Shown here: positions 1 to 8,056 of the stretch, piece after piece
How positions within the stretch are numbered: the first letter of the stretch is position 1
How the letters are laid out: every line of letters begins with the position of its first letter
NCBI GenBank assembly: GCA_021794525.1
Contig: JAJYQP010000026.1
Location: 1-64,000 of the forward strand
Length of the DNA stretch: 64,000 bases
DNA from: Pseudomonadota bacterium
Lineage (GTDB): Bacteria > Pseudomonadota > Alphaproteobacteria > Sphingomonadales > Sphingomonadaceae
Reading direction: 5' to 3'
Position numbers and translations under genes: made by a program
The notes under the pieces: generated by a model
What the model saw: the letters and a program-made list of their open reading frames with translations, nothing else
Database searches by the model: none
What the model was told of the DNA's origin: nothing

Positions 1-88
1 GCGAAGAGCAGCGGCCTAAGGCGTTGCAAGGGTAGGGCAAACGGCGACACATATTCGTTGTGATTATCCAGCGCGCCGCGCCATCGAG

Positions 89-118
89 AAAGCCACCCTG
101 CCATATGGTGGCTTTTTT
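89..118 (+). terminator. Rho-independent terminator
   Basis: A 9-bp perfect stem (AAAGCCACC / GGTGGCTTT, 89-97 with 107-115) with a 9-nt loop runs into six T residues at 113-118. The T-tract is on the plus strand, so it most likely ends a plus-strand gene lying left of the window. It also directly follows the stop codon of the minus-strand PilZ gene and could act weakly for that gene, but the minus-strand T-run is short. Bases 1-88 hold nothing else I can identify. Confidence 0.8.
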
Positions 119-504
119 CATCCGGCATTGCGTTTCGACGGTTCTGCTGACGATGATGGCGTGGGCTCGAAGCGAATATCCCTCCCGCCGATATGCCGCT
201 TCAGTCCCGGGACCCGGGGGATGTCGATAGCCCGCGTGAAAGCAATGCCGGCCGTTCCGTTAGCCCACCAGACCACACGCGCGGCAAGCCACCTGGGGTC
301 CCCCGGCAGCCTGATCCTGAGAACGGCACCCACGGGGGTCGCCTTGGGCAGCGCCAGTCTGAGCCCGCATTCGCTGAGATCCCGAATGCGGACGAGCCGC
401 GGTTCGCCTCCCGGATCGGCGCATTCGCACAGCAACATTGCCGAAATGCGTGGTCTGCGCCGCCGTTCTGCCGGACTTCGTTCCATGTGCGGCCCATGGG
501 ACAT
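118..504 (-). CDS. PilZ domain protein
   Basis: Small cytoplasmic protein of 128 residues with the two hallmarks of a PilZ c-di-GMP receptor: an arginine-rich RRRPR segment near residue 15 (RxxxR) and DLSECG near residue 43 (D/NxSxxG). The segments that follow (rLALP, LRIRLPG, ARVVWW) fit the PilZ beta-barrel. No partner domain is present, so the output is probably protein-protein binding; this is inferred. Start taken at the first ATG; a second ATG six codons in is equally possible. It ends next to a hairpin terminator and lies 38 bp downstream of the metallopeptidase gene on the same strand. The window also encodes an EAL protein, so c-di-GMP turnover exists in this organism. Confidence 0.8.
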   Translation of the reverse strand: MSHGPHMERSPAERRRRPRISAMLLCECADPGGEPRLVRIRDLSECGLRLALPKATPVGAVLRIRLPGDPRWLAARVVWWANGTAGIAFTRAIDIPRVPGLKRHIGGRDIRFEPTPSSSAEPSKRNAG

Positions 505-542
505 GACTTGCTCACAGCGCGCGAATGGAAACCCATCGGTTA

Positions 543-1001
543 TTACGTAGCCCCGCCCGCTGCTTGCTCGAGCGCGTGCATGTCATCGTCGCTGAAGCCG
601 AAGTGGTGGCCAAGCTCGTGTATGACCACATGGCGCACAAGATCCTCGATCGCGAGGCGGCGGGACCGCATTTCCGCGAGCAGCGGCATGCGGAAAAGCC
701 ATACCCGCGGCGGCATGCGGGCGTGGTCCCAGATCGACTGATCCGGAAGTGGCAGGCCCTCGTATAGGCCCGACAGCTCCCACCGGTCCACGAGCCCGAC
801 GGATGAGAGCTGCTCCTGCGTTGCGAAGTCCTCGACTGCGAAGACCACGTCCGCGCAGTGCTGGCGAAATTGTGCCGGCAGCCCTGCGGCGACGCGGGCG
901 GCGATGGCGGCCAGGGCCGCGGCGCTGAAGGACTCGCCCATGATCCGGAGATGGTGCGCGCTGGGCGGTTTCGCAACTCGGCTGGGGAGAAGCCGAGCCA
1001 T
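543..1001 (-). CDS. Small zincin-like metallopeptidase family protein
   Basis: 152 residues resembling the bacterial zincin-like family (PF06262 type). The key feature is VVIHELGHHFGFSDDD at about residues 126-140, an HExxH zinc-binding helix with the extra downstream His and acidic run usual in this family. The preceding segment (RVWLFRMPL followed by the IEDLVRHVVIHE helix) is the usual scaffold. No signal peptide, so it is presumably cytoplasmic; the substrate is unknown. Start drawn at the upstream ATG, which has AAAAGG a few bases ahead. The conserved part begins near Met21 (genomic 941), so the true protein may be about 20 residues shorter. It lies upstream of the PilZ gene on the same strand and diverges from the membrane protein gene at 1061. 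Confidence 0.72.
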   Translation of the reverse strand: MARLLPSRVAKPPSAHHLRIMGESFSAAALAAIAARVAAGLPAQFRQHCADVVFAVEDFATQEQLSSVGLVDRWELSGLYEGLPLPDQSIWDHARMPPRVWLFRMPLLAEMRSRRLAIEDLVRHVVIHELGHHFGFSDDDMHALEQAAGGAT

Positions 1002-1060
1002 CGGCCTTTTGCCGGGGCCTTAAACTGCTCTTATCGCCCGCGCCCTAAGGACCGCCTCCC

Positions 1061-2539
1061 ATGCCGTACTGGCCCCTCCGACGATTCGCGGCCGAGCTGG
1101 GCTCGGCGAGTTTTGCGGTGGCCGTTGCACTGGTCGTCGCCCTTCAAGGGACCCTGATCGCGGGCCACTCCTATTTCGTGGATGAATGGCAGGCGCTCCA
1201 GATCGCCGTGCAATCGCCCAATCTGCCCGCATTGCTGGCGAATCTGCGGTACGAGGGGCACCCCCCGCTATGGTACCTGCTGCTGCGCGGCTTGGCGGCG
1301 ATCATGGGCCCCGGCCACGCGCTGCTGGTCGCGAGTTCGCTTTGCGCTGCCGTGGTTCTGGCTATTGTCGCGGTATGCGCGCCATGGTCGCGCTGGGTTC
1401 GGCTGGCAGTGATCCTGTCGGAGCCGATCCTGTTCGAATTCGGCACCATCTCGCGCGGATACTCCCTCGGGGTGGCGCTGACCTTCGTGACCCTCGCCTT
1501 GTGGGACAAGCGGCGGGCGGTCTGGGTGGCGCTGGCACTGCTGCCGTTCGTGGATTTCCTGTTCGGCCTCATCGCGCTTGCGCTGATTGCGCTGAGATGG
1601 GACGAGAGGGGTAGGGGAGGGGTGTGGGTTCCCGGAGCGGTATTCTTTGGGGTCACCTCACTGCTCGCGGCCTGGACCGTTCTGCCAGCGCCTGACTTCG
1701 TGTCGGTGTATCCACCCACCGGCGTCGTCGAGGAATTGACGCGGTGGATGCGCGGCATCGCAACGGTGATGTTGCCGGTTCAATGGCGCGGTGGGCCGTT
1801 GTGGGACGCTCCCTGGGTAACGCCCGCGACCCCTCTTCTGGGGATCGGCTTCCTGGTAATGGCCTGGCTTCAGACGGCGCGCGAGAGGATCGAGCGGGCG
1901 GTCGCCGTTGGCTTTCCCGTCCTGCTGCTGGCTTTCATGATCGTTGTTCATACGCTGGCGATCCGGCATATGATGCTGGTTGCCGTCGTTATCATGGCAA
2001 TCCTGTGGCGGCAGGGCACCCGGGACCATCCGCTCGCGCCGCTGACCCGCATTTGGCTGGCCCTCATGGCCGCCTGCGGGCTTGTCACCGCCGGGTTCGC
2101 TCTCACCCGCCCATTCGACACCGCAGCGCAAGTCGTGCGGACGATCCGGGCGATGGGCCTGGAAAGGGAGACGTGGCTGTCATTCCCGGCCCAGCATGCG
2201 CAGGGCGTCGCGGCTGTAGGTGGTATCGGGTTCGAAGCGCTCGGACCGGACTGCCGCTCGAACTTTATTCGATGGAACTTCCGGCATCGCATCACCGACC
2301 GGGCGAAACTGCGTGATCGCCTGATTACGGAAGCGTCTGCAGGCGGGCGCTTTCACCTGCTCAGCGAATACAAACCGGCCGCTGGCGGCCCGATCACGCG
2401 GATTGCGACGATCCGTCCCGGCCTCGATGGGAAAGTCTATCATCTCTACCGTGTGGACGGGGCTGTTCCCGGCGTAAGGGCTGAAGCACCGCCCTGCGTC
2501 CCCGGAACCCTTACGCTGCCGCCCCTGATGCCGAAATAA
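1061..2539 (+). CDS. Multi-pass membrane protein, GT-C glycosyltransferase-like
   Basis: 492 residues with roughly ten to twelve hydrophobic segments through about residue 365 and a soluble C-terminal tail of about 125 residues. The first extracytoplasmic loop carries HSYFVDEWQAL (Asp41-Glu42) and then YEGHPPLWYLLLRGL. An acidic pair after the first helix followed by a HPP/LWY helix is the pattern seen in PMT/ArnT-type GT-C transferases that use polyprenyl-phosphate sugars. The resemblance is partial, so I do not name a substrate. The C-terminal tail has three Cys (residues about 401, 477 and 478 region) and no recognised domain. It stands alone between a divergent peptidase gene and the hemerythrin gene. 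A G-quadruplex-like run lies inside the gene near 1608. Confidence 0.6.
   Translation: MPYWPLRRFAAELGSASFAVAVALVVALQGTLIAGHSYFVDEWQALQIAVQSPNLPALLANLRYEGHPPLWYLLLRGLAAIMGPGHALLVASSLCAAVVLAIVAVCAPWSRWVRLAVILSEPILFEFGTISRGYSLGVALTFVTLALWDKRRAVWVALALLPFVDFLFGLIALALIALRWDERGRGGVWVPGAVFFGVTSLLAAWTVLPAPDFVSVYPPTGVVEELTRWMRGIATVMLPVQWRGGPLWDAPWVTPATPLLGIGFLVMAWLQTARERIERAVAVGFPVLLLAFMIVVHTLAIRHMMLVAVVIMAILWRQGTRDHPLAPLTRIWLALMAACGLVTAGFALTRPFDTAAQVVRTIRAMGLERETWLSFPAQHAQGVAAVGGIGFEALGPDCRSNFIRWNFRHRITDRAKLRDRLITEASAGGRFHLLSEYKPAAGGPITRIATIRPGLDGKVYHLYRVDGAVPGVRAEAPPCVPGTLTLPPLMPK
1608..1628 (+). other. G-quadruplex-type run inside coding sequence
   Basis: Four G-runs (GGGG-TA-GGGG-A-GGGG-TGT-GGG) occur within 21 bases on the coding strand of the membrane-protein gene, encoding an Arg/Gly-rich cytoplasmic loop. 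Loops of 1-3 bases fit the intramolecular quadruplex pattern. No function is claimed. Confidence 0.5.
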
Positions 2540-2596
2540 ACTTCGGAACCCCGCCCCCGCCAGCCGGTTGGGGGAGTACATTACATCGGATTGTCC

Positions 2597-3088
2597 ATGA
2601 CGCAGAACCAAGACATTTTCGCACGGCTGAAGGAGGATCACGACCGCCATCGCGATCTGCTCGAGCGGCTCATGGAGACCAGCGGCGAAAGCGACCAGCG
2701 GCGGGCGCTGTTCGAGGAGCTGACCAAGGAACTCAAGGGACACGCCTCGGCCGAGGAGCAGGCACTCTATTCGACCATGATGCGCAAACCTCCGACCACC
2801 GACGACACGCGGCATTCCGTGGCGGAGCACCACGAAATCGAGGAAGCGCTCAACGATCTCGCCGCGACCGATATGGCCACTGCCGCCTGGCTGACCAAGT
2901 TCAAGACCTTCGATCATGATTATCGTCACCATATCGACGAGGAAGAAGAAGAGCATTTCCCCGAGTTCGCGGAACACTTGACGGACGAGGACCGGCAGTG
3001 GATGCGCGCGGTGTTCGAGCGTCGCAAGCGCGAGGAAAAGGCCGAGGCGGAAGTGACGCCCGAGAAGAAAGAAGACGCGAAGGAGTAG
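2597..3088 (+). CDS. Hemerythrin HHE domain protein
   Basis: About 163 residues forming one hemerythrin-like four-helix bundle. Ligand-type residues are spread as expected: DHDRHRDLL near residue 15, HASAEEQALYS near 50, EHHEIEE near 78, and a last helix HDYRHHIDEEEEEHFPEF near 103-120 that contains the HxxxE..H pattern. Such proteins bind a di-iron centre and sense or buffer oxygen, NO or oxidants. The C-terminal 25 residues are charged (KREEKAEAEV...). I chose ATG 2597 (CGGA 6 bases ahead) over an in-frame TTG two codons earlier. The stop codon is followed by the phospholipase D start only 3 bases later, so the two genes are almost certainly co-transcribed. Confidence 0.85.
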   Translation: MTQNQDIFARLKEDHDRHRDLLERLMETSGESDQRRALFEELTKELKGHASAEEQALYSTMMRKPPTTDDTRHSVAEHHEIEEALNDLAATDMATAAWLTKFKTFDHDYRHHIDEEEEEHFPEFAEHLTDEDRQWMRAVFERRKREEKAEAEVTPEKKEDAKE

Positions 3089-3091
3089 CGC

Positions 3092-4657
3092 TTGTCCGAA
3101 GGGGAGGGGGCGAGAGTCGAGACCGCGTCGCATTGCTACGACGACAGTGTCGAGGAAGGCGTCTGGCGCTACGCCACCGTGGAGCGCGCCAGTGTCATTG
3201 TGGATGCAGAAGATTACTTCCTCCACATGCAGCAGGCCCTCATGGCGGCTCGCAGCCGCGCGTTCCTGATCGGTTGGGATTTCGACACCCGCATCCACCT
3301 CACGCAAGGCCGGCGCTGGTGGCAACGTCTCTACCGCCGCGGGCCACCCCGCCGGCTGGGGAGCTTCATCGGCTGGCTGGTTCGCAAGAACCCCGATCTG
3401 GACGTGCGCATCCTGAAATGGAGCGTCACCATTCTCCAGTTCCTCCTCCGCGGCACGATGCTGTGGGACATCCTGCGCTGGGCGCGCCACAAGCGCATCA
3501 CGTTCAAGTTCGACCAGGCCCACCCGCTCGGCTGTTCGCACCATCAGAAGATCGCCGTTCTCGACGACCGGCTGGCGGTGTGCGGCGGGATCGACATGAC
3601 CGACAGGCGCTGGGACACCCGCGACCATTTTGCGGTGGACAATCGTCGACGCGGCGTGAACCGCAGGCTGTACGGTCCCTGGCACGATGCGACGATGATG
3701 CTGGAGGGCGAGGCTGCCACAGCACTGGCCGAAATCGGCCACCAGCGCTGGGAGCGCGCGGGCGGCGGCGAACTTAAGCGGATTGCACCGTCGAAAGACA
3801 GCCTGTGGCCCGAAAAGCTGGCCGTCCAGTTCGAGAACGTTGAGCTGGGAATCGCCCGCACCCGGGCGAATTACGAGGACTGCTGCCAGATTCGCGAGAT
3901 CGAGGCGCTCTTCAAGCGGCATATCCGGGACGCGCGACATTTCATCTATGCGGAAAGCCAGTATTTCGCCTCCCGCCTGGTCAGCGAAGCAATCCTGGCG
4001 CGGTTGAAAGAGGACGATCCACCGGAAATCGTGATCGTGCACCCGGCCCGCGCCGATGGGTGGCTCGAACAGAAGGCGATGGACACTGCCCGCGCGGAAC
4101 TGGTTCGTGTTCTCCGCGCCGCCGACAAGCATGAGCAATTCTCCCTCTGGATGCCCTATGTCGGCGAGACCGCCATCTACGTCCACGCCAAGCTCATGAT
4201 CGTGGACGACCGGATCCTCCGGATCGGCAGCGCCAATCTCAACAACAGATCGATGGGTCTCGACAGCGAATGCGATGTGTTTATCGACGCGGGGCGCGCG
4301 GGGAACGGCCAGGCAACCGGCGCGATCTCCGCGCTCAGGCATTCGCTTCTCGCCGAGCATCTTGCCCTGGAGGAGGGCGTTGTTTCGGACCTGCTCAAGG
4401 AATGCGGGTCGATGAAGGCGCTCATCCAAAAGTCGGAGGATCGCGACGGCCGACATCTCCGCCGCTACAGCCCGCCCGACCTCACCGATGCGGAGCGCAA
4501 GCTGGCGCAATCGGAAGTGCTCGATCCCGAGCGTCCCGACGAGATGTTCGAACCCTTTGCGAGGGGAGGGCTGTTCCGTGCCGGTACCCGGCTTGCGAAC
4601 ATGCGCAAGCGCCTCCATTGGCGGCGCAGTCCGCAAGCGAGCGAGGAATCCGCATGA
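3092..4657 (+). CDS. Phospholipase D family protein
   Basis: 521 residues with both HKD motifs of the phospholipase D superfamily: HHQKIAVLDD (His151, Lys153, Asp158) and VHAKLMIVDD (His365, Lys367, Asp372), each followed by the usual GG/GS-N segment (GGIDMTDRRWDTRDH; GSANLNNRSMGLDSECD). The long first half with FLIGWDFDTRIHL matches full-length PLD enzymes that hydrolyse or transphosphatidylate phospholipids, rather than cardiolipin synthase, which has N-terminal membrane helices. Start is TTG at 3092 with AAGGAG at 3080-3085, formed by the end of the hemerythrin gene. The stop overlaps the folE start (ATGA). No signal peptide is visible, so the enzyme is probably cytosolic or membrane-associated. 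Confidence 0.85.
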   Translation: MSEGEGARVETASHCYDDSVEEGVWRYATVERASVIVDAEDYFLHMQQALMAARSRAFLIGWDFDTRIHLTQGRRWWQRLYRRGPPRRLGSFIGWLVRKNPDLDVRILKWSVTILQFLLRGTMLWDILRWARHKRITFKFDQAHPLGCSHHQKIAVLDDRLAVCGGIDMTDRRWDTRDHFAVDNRRRGVNRRLYGPWHDATMMLEGEAATALAEIGHQRWERAGGGELKRIAPSKDSLWPEKLAVQFENVELGIARTRANYEDCCQIREIEALFKRHIRDARHFIYAESQYFASRLVSEAILARLKEDDPPEIVIVHPARADGWLEQKAMDTARAELVRVLRAADKHEQFSLWMPYVGETAIYVHAKLMIVDDRILRIGSANLNNRSMGLDSECDVFIDAGRAGNGQATGAISALRHSLLAEHLALEEGVVSDLLKECGSMKALIQKSEDRDGRHLRRYSPPDLTDAERKLAQSEVLDPERPDEMFEPFARGGLFRAGTRLANMRKRLHWRRSPQASEESA

Positions 4658-5265
4658 GCAGCCTGGTCGGCCCCGATGAAGACAATCCCACTGGCAAGCC
4701 GCCGGTCCCGGAAGATGTGCAGGCCGCGGTTCGGACCCTCATCGAATGGGCTGGCGACGACCCGTCGCGCGAAGGCCTGCTCGACACGCCGAGCCGGGTC
4801 GCCCGGGCATGGAAGGAATATTGTGGCGGATATTCCGAAGATCCCGCGGTTCACCTGAGCCGGGTGTTCGAGGAAGTCGGCGGCTACGACGAGATCGTGC
4901 TGCTGAAGGACATCCCTTTCCAGTCGCATTGCGAGCATCACATGGCCCCGATCATCGGAGTCGCGCATATTGCCTATCTGCCGACCGATTTTGTCGTCGG
5001 CATCTCGAAGCTGGCCCGTGTGCTGCACGGATTTGCGCGGCGCCTGCAAGTCCAGGAACGCCTGACAACCGAGGTGGCGCAGTGCATCTGGGAGCATCTG
5101 AAGCCCCATGGCGTGGCCGTGGTGATCGAGGCCAGTCACGCCTGTATGACCGCGCGCGGCGTCCGTACGCCGGGGGTCCGCATGACGACCAGCCGGATGA
5201 TGGGCACCTTCCTCGAAGACCCGCGCAGCCGCAAGGAAGTGCTCAGCCTCATGGGCTATGGCTGA
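4654..5265 (+). CDS. folE: GTP cyclohydrolase I
   Basis: 203 residues. It opens the imidazole ring of GTP and forms 7,8-dihydroneopterin triphosphate, the first step to tetrahydrofolate (and queuosine in many bacteria). The zinc ligands are visible: Cys93 and His96 in FQSHCEHHMAPI and Cys164 in EASHACMTARG, with the same 71-residue spacing as the E. coli enzyme. GYSEDP, the SKLARVL helix and QVQERLT are also family-typical. ATG 4654 overlaps the phospholipase D stop by 4 bases; GAGGA precedes it at 4643-4647. Convergent with the peroxiredoxin gene 45 bases downstream; no clear terminator between them. Confidence 0.97.
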   Translation: MSSLVGPDEDNPTGKPPVPEDVQAAVRTLIEWAGDDPSREGLLDTPSRVARAWKEYCGGYSEDPAVHLSRVFEEVGGYDEIVLLKDIPFQSHCEHHMAPIIGVAHIAYLPTDFVVGISKLARVLHGFARRLQVQERLTTEVAQCIWEHLKPHGVAVVIEASHACMTARGVRTPGVRMTTSRMMGTFLEDPRSRKEVLSLMGYG

Positions 5266-5310
5266 GGGAAGGGCGGGGCTAAGCGAGCGCGCCCAGCCGG
5301 ATTGATTGGG

Positions 5311-5790
5311 TCAGAGCTGGCCGAGCATGTGCTCTGCGCTCGAGACCGAGAAATCACCCGGAGCCTCGACGTTCAGCTCCTTCACCACGCCGTCCTCGAC
5401 GATCATCGAGTAACGCTGGGCGCGCTTGCCCATTCCGAAGCCCGAACCATCCATGGTGAGGCCGACCGCCTCGGCAAAGTCTCCGTTGCCGTCCGCGAGC
5501 ATGGTCACGGCCTCGGCATCGGCGGACGCTTTCCACGCGCCCATGACGAAGGGATCGTTGACCGACGTCGCGACAATCTCGTCCACGCCCTTGGCCTTGA
5601 GCTCGTCAGCCTTCTCCACATAGCCGGGCAAATGGCGGGCCGAGCAGGTCGGAGTAAAGGCGCCGGGGACCGAGAACAGCGCGACGCGCTTGCCCTTGAA
5701 ATATTCGCCCGTCTGAACCTTCTCGGGCCCTTCGGCACCGGCCTTGATGAGCGTTACGTCGGGCAGCTTGTCGCCTACAGCGATGGTCAT
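5311..5790 (-). CDS. Peroxiredoxin, Prx5 type, 1-Cys
   Basis: 159-residue thiol peroxidase of the Prx5/redoxin group. The active-site motif is VPGAFTPTCS with the peroxidatic Cys49; the rest of the fold (AFKxxGVDEIVATSVNDPFVM and SMIVEDGVVKELNVE) is typical. Cys49 is the only cysteine, so no resolving thiol exists in the chain and an external reductant such as glutathione/glutaredoxin is inferred. Start ATG 5790 is preceded by AAGGAAGG at good spacing; the open frame extends 21 codons upstream but has no better site. It shares no operon with neighbours, being convergent with folE and divergent from the secreted protein gene at 5964. Confidence 0.92.
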   Translation of the reverse strand: MTIAVGDKLPDVTLIKAGAEGPEKVQTGEYFKGKRVALFSVPGAFTPTCSARHLPGYVEKADELKAKGVDEIVATSVNDPFVMGAWKASADAEAVTMLADGNGDFAEAVGLTMDGSGFGMGKRAQRYSMIVEDGVVKELNVEAPGDFSVSSAEHMLGQL

Positions 5791-5891
5791 GGCAGAGGTC
5801 CTTCCTTGGGCTGTGTCCCGCCGCCGACTTAGGAACCCCCGCGGCGCAGGCAAGCCCGCAAACAGGGTAAATTTCGCTTCATCGCGAGTGT

Positions 5892-5906
5892 TTAAGTTTC
5901 TCTTAG
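5892..5906 (+). promoter_or_regulatory. Possible CtrA-type box
   Basis: TTAA, 7 bases, then TTAG, lies 58 bases before the secreted-protein gene. The alphaproteobacterial CtrA consensus is TTAA-N7-TTAA, so this is one base off. It is a single weak match and could be chance. Confidence 0.25.
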
Positions 5907-5963
5907 GACATCGGGCGCAGATTTCACCTGCCGGGCATAGGGGCCCGCTGGGGAGTTTGGGTC

Positions 5964-6431
5964 ATGTCGTTTTTCAAATCCGCCGCCACGGCTGTCGCCG
6001 CAATCGCAATTCTCGCCACGCCCACCGTGGCGCAGGCAGGCCCGAACGAGGATGCAGAAGCGCTGCGCAAGCTGGATATCATGCTGATGGTCACCTCGCT
6101 GCGCTGCCGTAAAGGCTCGGACAATTTCCAAGCCGATTACCAGACGTTCTCGGCCAGCCATCTTACCACGCTCAACACCGCCAGCCGCTCGCTGCAAGCA
6201 AACCTGGTGAAGCGGGCGGGCGCCGCGGGTGCCAAGAAGGCGCTCGACAGGATCAGCGTCGGCATGGCCAATGAATACGGCAATGGGCACCCGTGGCTCG
6301 GTTGCGGCGAACTGAAGCAGATCACCCGCAGTCTCGCCGCCGACAAGAATGCCGCGCATCTCGCGGTCGCAGCGGACGAGCTGCTGTCGAAGCGTCCCCG
6401 GGGGCAGTGGGCGATGGCCGGCACGCGATAA
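5964..6431 (+). CDS. Secreted hypothetical protein
   Basis: 155 residues starting with a clear signal peptide: FFK, a hydrophobic stretch AATAVAAIAILA, and an AQA cleavage site near residue 25. The mature part is mostly helical by composition and holds two cysteines (in SLRCRKGS and WLGCGEL) that could form a disulfide in the periplasm. I recognise no domain. A conserved-looking central part (NFQADYQTFSASHLTTLN) suggests a real protein rather than noise. GGGAG lies 9 bases ahead of ATG 5964. It precedes ahcY by about 140 bases on the same strand, but a strong hairpin lies between them, so co-transcription is uncertain. Confidence 0.7.
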   Translation: MSFFKSAATAVAAIAILATPTVAQAGPNEDAEALRKLDIMLMVTSLRCRKGSDNFQADYQTFSASHLTTLNTASRSLQANLVKRAGAAGAKKALDRISVGMANEYGNGHPWLGCGELKQITRSLAADKNAAHLAVAADELLSKRPRGQWAMAGTR

Positions 6432-6487
6432 GGTTCAAGACGGGGTCCGGTTGCGGGGGCGGTTGCCCTCCTCACCGGTAGGGGCTA

Positions 6488-6542
6488 GGGGGCGGCGCCG
6501 AATTCCCGGCGTCGCCCCCGGTCCGTTCGGAACGGGGCGGAC
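6488..6542 (+). promoter_or_regulatory. Two-hairpin leader upstream of ahcY
   Basis: A 13-bp stem with one G-T pair (6488-6500 with 6507-6519) around the loop AATTCC is followed at once by a second hairpin (GTCCG at 6521-6525 with CGGAC at 6538-6542, plus an inner CCGTT/AACGG pairing that competes with it). There is no T-tract, so a simple intrinsic terminator is unlikely. It sits 27 bases before the ahcY start. The core sequence of the known SAH riboswitch was not recognised. It may be an unclassified leader element or a transcription end for the preceding gene. Confidence 0.5.
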
Positions 6543-6569
6543 GCGCAATCCCGTATCGAAGGACCCGAT

Positions 6570-7976
6570 GTGACCCAGTTCACCGACTACGTCGTCAAGG
6601 ACATCGCGCTGGCCGATTATGGCCGCGCCGAAATCAAGATCGCCGAAACCGAAATGCCGGGTCTGATGGCCACCCGCGAGGAATATGGCGCCGCGCAGCC
6701 GCTCAAGGGCGCGCGCATCACCGGCTCGCTCCACATGACAATCCAGACCGCGGTGCTGATGGAGACGCTGGTGGCGCTCGGTGCGGAGCTGCGTTGGGCA
6801 ACCTGCAACATCTTTTCGACGCAGGACCACGCCGCCGCGGCGATGGCCGCCGCCGGCATTCCCACCTTCGCGGTCAAGGGCGAGAGCCTGGGCGAATACT
6901 GGGACTACGTCGGCAGCATCTTCGACTGGGAGAAGGACGGCGACGGCACCACCTGCAACCTCATTCTCGACGACGGCGGCGATGCCACCATGTTCGCCCT
7001 GTGGGGCGCGCGGATCGAAGCGGGCGAGGAACTGCCCGAGCCCGGCAATGCCGAGGAAATCGAGTTCCAGCGCGCGCTCAAGGCCTTCGTGAAGGCGAAG
7101 CCGGGTTACCTCACGCAGACCGTGAAGAACATTAAGGGCGTCTCGGAAGAGACCACCACCGGCGTCCACCGCCTCTACCACCTCGCCAAGCAGGGCAAGC
7201 TGCCGTTCCCCGCGATCAACGTGAACGATAGCGTGACCAAGTCGAAGTTCGACAACCTCTACGGCTGCCGCGAATCCCTGGTCGATGCGATTCGCCGGGC
7301 TACCGACGTGATGCTGTCGGGCAAGGTCGCCTGCGTTGCCGGCTACGGCGATGTCGGCAAGGGCAGCGCGCAATCGCTCCGCAACGGCGGCGCGCGCGTG
7401 CTGGTGACCGAGATCGACCCGATCTGCGCGCTCCAGGCCGCGATGGAAGGCTATGAGGTCGTGACGATGGAGGAAGCGGTGACCCGCGCCGATATTTTCG
7501 TGACCACCACCGGCAACGAGGACGTCATCACCGCCGAGCACATGAAGGCGATGAAGCCGATGGCGATCGTGTGCAACATTGGCCACTTCGACAGCGAGAT
7601 CCAGATCTCGGCGCTCAACAACTACGAGTGGACCGAGCTGAAGCCCGGCACCGATCTTGTGAAGTTCCCCGACGGCAAGGAGATCATCATCCTCGCCAAG
7701 GGCCGGCTCGTGAACCTTGCCTGCGCCACGGGGCACCCGAGCTTCGTGATGAGCTGTTCCTTCACCAACCAGACACTCGCCCAGATCGAGCTCTGGACGA
7801 AGTCGGATCAATACGAGAACGACGTCTATGTCCTTCCGAAGCACCTCGACGAAAAGGTCGCGGCGCTGCACCTCGACAAGCTCGGCGTGAAGCTCACGAA
7901 GCTTACGAAGACGCAGGCCGACTACATTGGCGTGCCAGTGGAAGGCCCCTACAAGCCCGAGCATTATCGCTATTGA
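6570..7976 (+). CDS. ahcY: Adenosylhomocysteinase (SAH hydrolase)
   Basis: 468 residues. It cleaves S-adenosylhomocysteine to adenosine and homocysteine and so relieves product inhibition of methyltransferases. Family hallmarks: [19 protein letters not shown] in the substrate domain, [13 protein letters not shown] with the catalytic Lys/Asp/Asn region, the NAD site [16 protein letters not shown], and the C-terminal [12 protein letters not shown] tail that completes the partner subunit's NAD site. Length matches bacterial enzymes with the extra insertion. The start is GTG 6570 (MTQFTDY), with GAAGGA 6 bases ahead; the nearby ATG at 6568 is out of frame. A strong hairpin leader lies just upstream. 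Confidence 0.97.
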   Translation: MTQFTDYVVKDIALADYGRAEIKIAETEMPGLMATREEYGAAQPLKGARITGSLHMTIQTAVLMETLVALGAELRWATCNIFSTQDHAAAAMAAAGIPTFAVKGESLGEYWDYVGSIFDWEKDGDGTTCNLILDDGGDATMFALWGARIEAGEELPEPGNAEEIEFQRALKAFVKAKPGYLTQTVKNIKGVSEETTTGVHRLYHLAKQGKLPFPAINVNDSVTKSKFDNLYGCRESLVDAIRRATDVMLSGKVACVAGYGDVGKGSAQSLRNGGARVLVTEIDPICALQAAMEGYEVVTMEEAVTRADIFVTTTGNEDVITAEHMKAMKPMAIVCNIGHFDSEIQISALNNYEWTELKPGTDLVKFPDGKEIIILAKGRLVNLACATGHPSFVMSCSFTNQTLAQIELWTKSDQYENDVYVLPKHLDEKVAALHLDKLGVKLTKLTKTQADYIGVPVEGPYKPEHYRY

Positions 7977-8056
7977 GGATGCTCCCGATTCCGGTGCAGC
8001 GATGCCACGTGCTTACCGCCGTTGCATCGCGCGCTTACCAACCCTAGCGACGGGTC

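Noticed and set aside
2180-4636. An 818-codon open frame antisense to the phospholipase D gene
   Set aside because: It is a shadow of high-GC codon usage; the plus strand has two clean HKD motifs and a ribosome site, while the antisense product has no recognisable domain.
6488-6569. Known SAH riboswitch upstream of ahcY
   Set aside because: The hairpins are real but the conserved SAH-riboswitch core sequence was not recognised; recorded only as an unassigned leader.
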